Below, piece after piece: positions 1 through 5,952 of a stretch of 16,394 nt of DNA. How positions within the stretch are numbered: the first letter of the stretch is position 1; every line of letters begins with the position of its first letter. Source of the stretch: JBEEMU01 sp043778315 (GTDB lineage Bacteria > Bacteroidota > Bacteroidia > Chitinophagales > Saprospiraceae); assembly GCA_043778315.1 (NCBI GenBank), contig JAYWGJ010000365.1:1-16394 (forward strand), read 5' to 3'. Both the position numbers and the translations under genes were made by a program. The notes under the pieces were generated by a model that had not been told where the DNA came from, ran no database searches, and worked only from the letters and a program-made list of their open reading frames with translations.

Positions 1-2633
1 CCCACACAAACATTGGTCGGACCCGAGATATTAGCCGTAATATTGGTATTTGTTACTTGCATACTCATCGTTGCGGTACAGCCATTGCTATTCGTCACCG
101 TAACCGTGTAAGTACCTGCCGCTACGGTGACAGCTGCCGAAGTTCCGCCGCCTGTCCATGCGTAAGTGTTGCCCGTAGCAGAAGCGGTATTACTCGCCGT
201 AAGGGTCGTATTTCCGCCGTTACAAGTATAATTATTACCTGCGATAGCAGGCGTAGGCAACGGATTTACTGTGATAACCGCAGTCAGAGTAGTACTTGCT
301 GTGCCTTGCGTAACCGTTACGGTATAGGTAGTTGTTGCGGTAGGACTTGCGGTCATCGCCGCTGTGTTTTGACCGTTGCTCCATGCGTAGTTGGTGCCGC
401 CCGATGCCGTCACCGTTCCTGCGCTACCCATACAAATAGTCGTATTAGTAGTGGTTGGCGTAGGAAATACCGTTACCGTTACGGTAGTAGAAGCGGTACA
501 GCCGTTGCTGTTCGTCGCTGTTACGGTATAAATAGTAGTCGCCGCAGGCGTAACCGTTATGGCTGCCGTAGTTGCACCTGTATTCCAAACGTAGCTTGCG
601 CCGCCGTTCGCGGTCATCGTCAATGACTGACCGTTAAACAAGTTAGTGATACCTGTTACGGTTGGCGTAGGCAATGCGTTCACAACTACCGTAGTAGAGG
701 TGGTTGCTGTACAACCCGTTGATGCTGTTGCAGTTACGGTATAAGTAGTGGTTGCCGTAGGCAAAACCGTATTAGTAGCTGTGTTTATACCGTTGCTCCA
801 TGCGTAGGTAGCTGCGCCGCTTGCGGTCAAAGTAGTAGCGTTGCCTGTACATATCACACCCGTACCGCTAGTAGCTGGCGTTGGTGGATTTGGATTAACC
901 AAAGCTGCAGTTGCATAGCTAAATGCACAGAAGCCGCCTACATAACGTACTTGCGCCACATAATTGCCCGCGCCTAAGCTACCAAACACATTGCTTGCTT
1001 GCCATGCACCTGTACCCAAACGGTATTCCATAGTACCCGACGAACCTGTCGCGTTTACCGTGATGCTACCGTTAGTACCGCCACAAGTAGTAGGTTGTAC
1101 TACCGTTAATGCCGTTGTCAAAATCACATCACGCACCAATACGCTTACCGTTGCCGTTGCCGTACAACCGTTCGCCGCAGTAGCGGTGACCGTATAAGTA
1201 GTTGTTCCTACTGGCGGAGTTACCGTAATAGGGTTGATAGTTTGCGTGGTACTCCAAATATATGATACGCCGCCCGAAGCCGTGAGGTCGGTGCTTTCGC
1301 CCGCACATAACGCTGCCGAAGCCGCTATTGAACTTGGTACAGGTACTGGTTTGAGCGTCGTTGCCGCAGAAGCGGTACAGCCATTCGCACCTGTAATAGT
1401 CACGGTATAAGTAGTGAGTGTACTTGGGCTAACCGTGCGCGACGCGCTCGTGCTTGCGTTATCCCACAAATAAGATACCGCGCCTGTGCCGCTCGCCGTA
1501 AGTACGGTGTTTGGCGTAACACACGCCGTAGCCGCACCTGCGATAGCTGCCGTTACGGTCGTATTACTAATCAAATAAGAAGCCGTTGCGGTACAACCGT
1601 TAGCCGTCGTTGCGGTAACGGTGTAAGTACCCGCCGCTACCGTGATAGCTGCACTTGTGCCACCGTTCGACCACGCGAAAGAGGCCGCGCCTGCTGCGGT
1701 TGCCGTAATGGTAGAAGTTCCGCCGTTACAAGTATAGTTATTACCTGCAATTGATGCGGTGATATTGGTATTAGAAATCGTCGCGCTGCGTGTCGTCTGG
1801 CATACGCCATCGGTGACAGTCACGGTGTAAGTACCTGCCGCCGCCGTCAGCGTAGATGTAGTCGCACCTGTACTCCACGCATATACTGCTGCGCCGCTCG
1901 CACCTGTTGCGGTAAGCATAGTCGTACCTGCGTTACAAGCCGCCAGATTACCCGTGATATTGATATTGAGCGGTGTACAACAGCCTGGTACTAAGCCAAC
2001 TGGCTGGCACTGATTGACAATACAACCGACTGCATCTACACCTGTATAGATATAAATGCCCGCCGAATTAGCTATGTAGGTAACGCTATTCGCGCCTGAA
2101 ATGAGCGCGCCGTCTTTATACCATTTATAGGAAGTTAAGCCCGATTGCGCGGTTAGCGTGTAGCTTTCGCCTGGGCAGATAGTACCACAATTGACGTGGT
2201 ACAAGGTGGTTTGAATATCGGTATAACAATTGTTATCGATAGGGTCGTAGATACGAATAGTGTAAACTTGCGACACCGCAGGGTCGGCTAACGCACTCGC
2301 GATAACACCCGAACCCGGAATAGTGGTAGGCGAGGCAGGTATTGCCGCACCCGCGCTGAACGTAGCACCTGCCGAGTATTGATAGCGGTTGGTACCGCCA
2401 AAACCCGCTAAGGTGATTTTGCCCGTATTACCGCCCGACGCTGCACTATTCAGTGCGGCACAAGTAGCAGAGGTAGCCGACGCGGTCACGCCCGAAGGCG
2501 GCGTACAAGCCATCGGACTTCGCCAATCTTCCGCGCTACTGAGGCGCGGCATGGCAAAAACAAATAGGACGGTAGCATATACAAAAGACAAATTCGTCTT
2601 GAACATGGCATACATTATGTCTTTTACTTTCAT
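1..2633 (-). CDS. Giant secreted Ig/PKD-like repeat protein, N-terminal part (3' end outside window)
   Basis: The minus strand is open from an ATG at 2633-2631 to the left edge: 877 complete codons and no stop, so the C-terminus is unseen. An in-frame TAG lies four codons upstream of the ATG. The N-terminus is a signal peptide: a hydrophobic run at about residues 15-29, then LSSA/ED as a likely cleavage site. Internal ATGs at 2615 and 2606 would give a more typical signal length, so the start is uncertain. After a distinct N-terminal part (about 40-210, with an Ig-like stretch around KWYKDGALISGANSVTY), the protein becomes a chain of Ig/PKD-like modules. Most end in a strand like GTYTVTVT followed by NGCTAT, with YxWSNG-type cores; I count roughly eight to ten. 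It resembles Bacteroidota T9SS adhesin-like cargo, as does the gene at 5953-11484, but its sorting domain would be off-window. Function is inferred from architecture only. Confidence 0.88.
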   Translation of the reverse strand, partial: MKVKDIMYAMFKTNLSFVYATVLFVFAMPRLSSAEDWRSPMACTPPSGVTASATSATCAALNSAASGGNTGKITLAGFGGTNRYQYSAGATFSAGAAIPASPTTIPGSGVIASALADPAVSQVYTIRIYDPIDNNCYTDIQTTLYHVNCGTICPGESYTLTAQSGLTSYKWYKDGALISGANSVTYIANSAGIYIYTGVDAVGCIVNQCQPVGLVPGCCTPLNINITGNLAACNAGTTMLTATGASGAAVYAWSTGATTSTLTAAAGTYTVTVTDGVCQTTRSATISNTNITASIAGNNYTCNGGTSTITATAAGAASFAWSNGGTSAAITVAAGTYTVTATTANGCTATASYLISNTTVTAAIAGAATACVTPNTVLTASGTGAVSYLWDNASTSASRTVSPSTLTTYTVTITGANGCTASAATTLKPVPVPSSIAASAALCAGESTDLTASGGVSYIWSTTQTINPITVTPPVGTTTYTVTATAANGCTATATVSVLVRDVILTTALTVVQPTTCGGTNGSITVNATGSSGTMEYRLGTGAWQASNVFGSLGAGNYVAQVRYVGGFCAFSYATAALVNPNPPTPATSGTGVICTGNATTLTASGAATYAWSNGINTATNTVLPTATTTYTVTATASTGCTATTSTTVVVNALPTPTVTGITNLFNGQSLTMTANGGASYVWNTGATTAAITVTPAATTIYTVTATNSNGCTASTTVTVTVFPTPTTTNTTICMGSAGTVTASGGTNYAWSNGQNTAAMTASPTATTTYTVTVTQGTASTTLTAVITVNPLPTPAIAGNNYTCNGGNTTLTASNTASATGNTYAWTGGGTSAAVTVAAGTYTVTVTNSNGCTATMSMQVTNTNITANISGPTNVCV
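212..1751 (-). repeat. Near-identical DNA blocks in two modules of the giant gene
   Basis: Bases 212-245 and 1718-1751 match at 32 of 34 positions. Both encode the start of a module beginning AGNNYTCNGG, and the modules that follow are also clearly related. This indicates internal module duplication about 1.5 kb apart within the coding frame and gives a substrate for recombination that would change module number. The feature spans from one copy to the other; the sequence between them is other modules. Confidence 0.7.
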
Positions 2634-2878
2634 AAAACAGAACTAAATAAAGGGGTTTAATTATAATTTGTATTGTTTTAACCGAAAACGCACTAGTTCG
2701 TGAATTAGAATTAGTTTTACTTCAGTCTTATAATAGACGATATTTTTATTATAAAGGCTGCTTAGCAGAATATATATGTGTTTAGAAAATGCTTGATTAT
2801 AATAGAACTAGTTTATTTTTTATATAATTTACACAATTGGTATTACAATATGCTATAAAAAAATCATATCTTTATGTT
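2634..2878. other. AT-rich divergent intergenic region
   Basis: This gap lies between the minus-strand giant gene and the plus-strand lipoprotein gene, so both promoters should be here. It is strongly AT-rich. I found no convincing TTTG-N19-21-TAnnTTTG promoter on either strand; TATCTTTA at 2867-2874 is a one-mismatch -7 box but lies too close to the ATG at 2879. No hairpin or tRNA is visible. Confidence 0.5.
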
Positions 2879-4087
2879 ATGAAACAAACTTTATTTCTTT
2901 TGCTTGTCGCAACGATACTCACGGGTTGCAGTTATTTTAACCCGACTATTACGCCACAAATGGCGCAGAAACTTCGCGCTGCTTACGCCGTAGGCGACTA
3001 CTTTACGCTCGCCGCTAATATAGATAGTGTGAACGCGCGGTTTTACTCGCCCGAAATGCAGTTACACCGCGTGACAGCATATAACTTTATAGACAAAATA
3101 GCAGCGTCGGAAGCAGCTTTATCAGATTATTATACCAAAGCGTTAGACAAAAAAAGTAACGATACGATAGGTTACGCGCTACTTCACGTACACTTAGATA
3201 ATGTATTAAAACTGCAACGCTATGCTGATGCAGTGACTTGCGTTCAATCGCTATTAGAAAAGTACACGCCGTTTATGACTAAACAAGAAATCAATAACTT
3301 TGCGCTTTTGCAAGCGGAATATAACGCGGTAAGCAAGGTAGTGCCGATGGTTTGCGACAAGCAGGCAGATAGTGAGTTGCAGTTGTCGATAGATAAGTTT
3401 GGTTTTCCGAAAGTACAGGTACGGGTGCGTAAATACGCGGACGAGTTGTATATTAATATACAATCACCATTTTGTACAGTCGCCGAAAGCTCGGCGGGTC
3501 GGTTTGAGTTGCGGCAACTCGAGGGTACGTTTGATGCAGTTAGTCCGCTTTTTAACCCCGCAATAGCAGGCGTAGCCGTAGCCGACGAACTCCGTATCGG
3601 TAATGCGGTGTTCCGCAACGTACCGTTTATCGTCTTTCCCGATAAAGCGATGTGGGCGCAAGATAGTATGCCCGTCCGTGGTACACTCGGCTTTAATATA
3701 CTACGTCAATTGGAACAGTTTACGCTTACCGCCGACAATAAAATCTTAATTCCGCAATACGCCGACGTAGCTTCCGCAAGCAATATAGGTTTAGACGGCA
3801 CTAAAATACTCGTCGCATCGCAGACGCGCAATAACGCACCGTTCCCGATGTATTGGAATATGGGCGCAAGCAAAACTACTTTTTACAGTATCGCCGAACA
3901 AGCCGATACTGCTATATATAATGCGTTTCAATTTAATATTGGCAACAAGCCGTTTAATATAGACTCTATTTGTGTAGATAAAAGCGAAAGAGCAGGGCGC
4001 GGTATGGGTGTGTTTGGACGTGATGTGTTGAAGCATACCAAAGCTATCCGCGTCAATCTGAAAGGTATGCGGCTGTCGGTAGAGTAG
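2879..4087 (+). CDS. Lipoprotein with two degenerate retropepsin-like (aspartyl protease) lobes
   Basis: A 402-residue protein. I chose the ATG at 2879 over the in-frame TTG at 2837 because it places a lipoprotein signal at the N-terminus: MKQTLFLLLVATILTGC, with the lipobox Cys at residue 17. Residues 20-175 look helical and TPR-like. Residues 180-300 resemble one lobe of the bacterial retropepsin-like family, with VADELRIGNAVFRNVPFIVF and the hydrophobic-Gly motif GTLGFNIL at about 268-275. A second lobe follows (about 310-402), ending in GVFGRDVL near 377-384. Families of this type carry DTGA in each lobe. Here the corresponding positions read YINIQSP (191-197) and WNMGAS (326-331), so both catalytic Asp residues appear to be absent. 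It may be an inactive binding protein of the outer or periplasmic membrane face. The gene stands alone on this strand. The fold assignment is recognition by motif, not a search. Confidence 0.82.
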   Translation: MKQTLFLLLVATILTGCSYFNPTITPQMAQKLRAAYAVGDYFTLAANIDSVNARFYSPEMQLHRVTAYNFIDKIAASEAALSDYYTKALDKKSNDTIGYALLHVHLDNVLKLQRYADAVTCVQSLLEKYTPFMTKQEINNFALLQAEYNAVSKVVPMVCDKQADSELQLSIDKFGFPKVQVRVRKYADELYINIQSPFCTVAESSAGRFELRQLEGTFDAVSPLFNPAIAGVAVADELRIGNAVFRNVPFIVFPDKAMWAQDSMPVRGTLGFNILRQLEQFTLTADNKILIPQYADVASASNIGLDGTKILVASQTRNNAPFPMYWNMGASKTTFYSIAEQADTAIYNAFQFNIGNKPFNIDSICVDKSERAGRGMGVFGRDVLKHTKAIRVNLKGMRLSVE

Positions 4088-4103
4088 GGGAGAGGGGTTT
4101 TGG

Positions 4104-4139
4104 ATTCATCGAGTCACGGTTTAAATTCATCGAGTCACG
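4104..4139 (+). repeat. Short 21-bp tandem direct repeat
   Basis: The 15-mer ATTCATCGAGTCACG occurs at 4104-4118 and 4125-4139, spaced exactly 21 bp and separated by GTTTAA-like linkers. A third, diverged copy (ATTTACCAAGTC, from 4146) is in the same phase and forms the left arm of the hairpin described next. It is non-coding and begins 17 bp after the lipoprotein stop codon. Confidence 0.75.
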
Positions 4140-4140
4140 T

Positions 4141-4302
4141 TTTAAATTTACCAAGTCTTAGAGACTTGGCAAATTACGGAAAGACCTGAGTAGGGATAAG
4201 CGCGGTAGATACGACGGTACGCGGTTTAAATTTACCAAGTCTTAGAGACTTGGCAAATTACGGGGAGACCTAAGTAGGAATAAGCGCGGTAGATACGACG
4301 GT
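4141..4302 (+). repeat. Two 84-bp direct repeats, each with a CCAAGTCT hairpin
   Basis: Units start at 4141 and 4225 and agree over about 78 bases with only a few substitutions. Each begins with a hairpin: CCAAGTCT, loop TAG, AGACTTGG, extended by AATTT/AAATT across one mismatch (4145-4175 and 4229-4259). The rest of each unit includes TAAGCGCGGTAGATACGACGGT. No T-run follows the stems, so these are not classical terminators. Their form is that of REP-like intergenic palindromes. No ORF of note crosses them. Confidence 0.85.
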
Positions 4303-4313
4303 GTACTGCGCGC

Positions 4314-4369
4314 ATTTGCCAAGTTTTTTATACTTGGTAAATGTTAAACCATACTTGGTAAATGTTAAA
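4314..4369 (+). repeat. Third CCAAG/CTTGG hairpin plus 21-bp-spaced duplicate
   Basis: ATTTGCCAAG (4314-4323) can pair with CTTGGTAAAT (4333-4342), giving a third stem related to the CCAAGTCT hairpins upstream. Its right arm is then duplicated: ATACTTGGTAAATGTTAAA occurs at 4330-4348 and again at 4351-4369, a 21-bp spacing. It looks like a decayed or rearranged copy of the same palindrome family. Confidence 0.7.
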
Positions 4370-4439
4370 GCAAAGTAAGCAAATAAAAATATTTTGTTAA
4401 ATAATGTTTAAATAAAGTAAATATTATTTATAAAGGTAT

Positions 4440-4447
4440 TACATTTG
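4440..4447 (+). promoter_or_regulatory. Possible Bacteroidota -7 box (TACATTTG)
   Basis: TACATTTG matches the TAnnTTTG -7 consensus. It lies in an AT-rich stretch about 35 bp before the 21-bp array and is the only such match between the lipoprotein gene and the gene at 4901. No TTTG or TTG lies at the expected -33 position, so the call is weak. If used, the whole tandem array would be transcribed, either as a roughly 450-nt leader of the 4901 gene or as part of a coding RNA. Confidence 0.3.
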
Positions 4448-4481
4448 TATTATAATCATAAAATACTGTTTTTTTACGCTT

Positions 4482-4847
4482 AACATTAAGGAGAGCGTCC
4501 CAAATATTAAGGAGGGTGTCCCGAACATTAAGGAGAGCGTCCCAAACATTAAGGAGAGCGTCCCGAACATTAAGGAGAGCGTCCCAAACATTAAGGAGAG
4601 CGTCCTGAACATTAAAGAGAGCGTCCTGAACATTAAAGAGAGCGTCTTGAACATTAAAGAGAGCGTTTTGAACATTAAGAAGAGCTTACTTAACATTAAG
4701 GAGAGCGTCTTGAATATTAAGGAAAGCGTCCTGAACATTAAGGAGAGCGTCCTGAACATTGAGAAGAGCTTACTTAATATTAAGGAGAGCGTCTCAAACA
4801 TTAAGGAGAGCTTACTTAATATTAAGGAGAGCGTCCCAAACATTAAG
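4482..4847 (+). repeat. 21-bp tandem repeat array, 17 full units plus a partial
   Basis: Units of exactly 21 bp based on AACATTAAGGAGAGCGTCC plus two variable bases run head to tail from 4482 to 4838, with a nine-base remnant at 4839-4847. Variation is mainly C/T and A/G transitions. Three units (starting 4671, 4755, 4797) share the variant ending GAGCTTACTT. Because 21 is seven codons, several frames stay open: the plus strand reads NIKESV(P/L) heptads and the minus strand reads MFGTLSL-type heptads. The plus frame has no ATG, and its first common start is a TTG at 4647. AAGGAG, a Shine-Dalgarno-like core, recurs in 11 units. It lies 53 bp upstream of the 4901 gene in a different frame. I do not call it a gene. 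Confidence 0.92.
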
Positions 4848-4900
4848 AAAACAATTCAATTACAAATTTTAATAATTTTCAAATTTTAAAAATTAATCCA

Positions 4901-5530
4901 ATGAAACGAATCAACGTAAGATTAGGTTTAAGCAAACTTAACGACAGTAAATTTTTACTTTTTGCGCGTAACGTCGCGCAAGAAACAACGGCTTGCGGTT
5001 TTTTTGCAGGCTCTGCGACGTTTACAGCGCATGTCGATACTACGGCTACTGCTTTTGAAGCGGCAATACAAGCCGCTATGATTGGTGGCAGTACCGCTAC
5101 TGCGGTAAAAAACACTAAGCGTATTGAATTAGAAAACGCAGTAAACCTTTTGGCATCTCATGTAGAAGATACTTGTGGTGGCGATGTCAATAAAGTATTG
5201 GCGGCAGGTTTTGCAGTGCGCGGAGCAGCTTCGGCTACTACTCGTGTAATGACTCCGCCTTTCGATTTGCTCCTAAAACAAACTACGGGCGGCAAAATAA
5301 ACGTCCGTTTTAAAGGCGGCGACAACAGAGCGGTCACACAAATAGAATGCCGCGAAGCTGGCACTGCTACATGGAGCGACGCTAAGTTTTGTACTGACCG
5401 TAGCTTTGATTACCTCAACCTTACCGCAGGTACGCAATACGAATTTCGGGTGCGTTGTATTGGCAAAGGAAGTAAGACGACGGAGTCGCCAGTTACGGCG
5501 TGGGTTTCAGGAATGGCGTTTGCTATATAA
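4901..5530 (+). CDS. Small fibronectin type III domain protein
   Basis: A 209-residue protein starting MKRINVRLGLSKL, with no signal peptide or membrane segment visible. The N-terminal half (about 1-105) is Ala-rich and looks helical, including a stretch around KRIELENAVNLLASHVEDTCGGD. The C-terminal part (about 115-208) reads as one fibronectin type III domain, with the YLNLTAGTQYEFRVRCIG strand pair near its end. Short proteins of this helical-plus-FnIII form are common and largely uncharacterised in Bacteroidota; the domain call is by pattern. The gene lies just after the 21-bp tandem array with no promoter visible between array and ATG, so its expression probably depends on transcription through the array. 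A strong hairpin terminator follows at 5683-5718. Function is unknown; FnIII domains generally mediate protein or carbohydrate contacts. Confidence 0.85.
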   Translation: MKRINVRLGLSKLNDSKFLLFARNVAQETTACGFFAGSATFTAHVDTTATAFEAAIQAAMIGGSTATAVKNTKRIELENAVNLLASHVEDTCGGDVNKVLAAGFAVRGAASATTRVMTPPFDLLLKQTTGGKINVRFKGGDNRAVTQIECREAGTATWSDAKFCTDRSFDYLNLTAGTQYEFRVRCIGKGSKTTESPVTAWVSGMAFAI

Positions 5531-5682
5531 CTTTTTTTAGTGATTAACGATTAGTGTTTAGTGATTAGTGATGCGCGTTTGGTGAGCCTCATCCGACCCC
5601 TCCGAAGGAAGGAGGATATAGAAGCATAGAAGCATTAATGTTTATTTTATAATTTTGTTAATTATATAGCATCTGTAAATAC

Positions 5683-5718
5683 AAAGACCCGTCTATCTTG
5701 AATGATAGGCGGGTCTTT
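5683..5718 (+). terminator. Rho-independent terminator, probably bidirectional
   Basis: AAAGACCCGTCTATC (5683-5697) pairs with GATAGGCGGGTCTTT (5704-5718): a 15-bp stem with one G-U wobble and a six-base TTGAAT loop. On the plus strand it is followed by a T-rich tail (TTTTGTTGTTTGTTT). On the minus strand the stem ends in TTTGTATTT. It sits between convergent genes and can end the FnIII transcript from the left and the giant-gene transcript from the right. Confidence 0.88.
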
Positions 5719-5757
5719 TGTTGTTTGTTTATAATTAATATAATATGTGATACGTTG

Positions 5758-5839
5758 GTCGGTGCGAAGGTCTGCGTAGCGTAGAGACAAGGCATGCCTT
5801 GTCTCTACCGTAGGGACGCTCGCAAAGACCGTCGGTGCG
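5758..5839. mobile_element. Small palindromic element flanked by 9-bp direct repeats
   Basis: GTCGGTGCG occurs exactly at 5758-5766 and 5831-5839, enclosing 64 bp. At the centre, 5781-5808 is a perfect 28-bp palindrome whose half-site is GTAGAGACAAGGCA. The inner ends form a weaker inverted repeat (GGTCTGCG against CGCAAAGACC, with a two-base gap). Palindrome, terminal inverted repeats and flanking duplication together suggest a very small non-autonomous mobile element or REP-type insert. Similar GTAGAGAC-type palindromes are, from general knowledge, frequent intergenic repeats in Bacteroidota and cyanobacteria. No coding content. Confidence 0.55.
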
Positions 5840-5845
5840 TTTTAC

Positions 5846-5898
5846 AATTCATAATTAATAACGGTTAATTCATAATTATTAACGGCGGTATCATAATT
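5846..5898. repeat. AT-rich 21-bp-spaced repeat
   Basis: TCATAATT recurs at 5849, 5870 and 5891, exactly 21 bp apart. The first two units share AATTCATAATT followed by AATAACGG or ATTAACGG. It is non-coding and begins seven bases after the small palindromic element. Confidence 0.65.
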
Positions 5899-5952
5899 CA
5901 TAATTTATAATTGGCTACGCCGAACTTACGTTTCATAATTACCAAAGGTCAA

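Larger units (their letters stand above)
5531..5952. other. Convergent intergenic region rich in small repeats
   Basis: This gap separates two genes that converge. From left to right it holds TTAGTGATTA copies at 5537 and 5558 (21 bp apart), a CCTCC/GGAGG dyad near 5597-5614, a strong terminator hairpin, a palindromic element with flanking 9-bp repeats, and an AT-rich 21-bp-spaced repeat. The last three have their own entries. I see no gene in it. Confidence 0.6.

Noticed and set aside
57..626. Plus-strand ORF rich in Cys and Arg
   Set aside because: It lies opposite the left giant gene, whose minus-strand frame gives coherent Ig-like modules; the plus-strand product has no recognisable pattern.
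2837..2878. Upstream TTG start for the lipoprotein
   Set aside because: The extra 14 residues would bury the signal peptide and lipobox; the ATG at 2879 gives a standard lipoprotein N-terminus.
4104..4369. Possible CRISPR array (repeats with intervening sequence)
   Set aside because: Only two or three copies occur, the intervening segments are themselves repeated, and no cas gene is present.
4439..4843. Minus-strand ORF of MFGTLSL heptads (134 codons) across the tandem array
   Set aside because: Any 21-bp array can stay open in several frames. Unit differences change Met to Ile and Gly to Arg or Lys in this frame, and there is no sign of a gene beyond the array.
4647..4889. Plus-strand 80-codon ORF starting at TTG inside the array
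   Set aside because: The TTG is simply one variant of a repeat unit, and the same frame is open further upstream. I keep it as a question in the findings but not as a gene.
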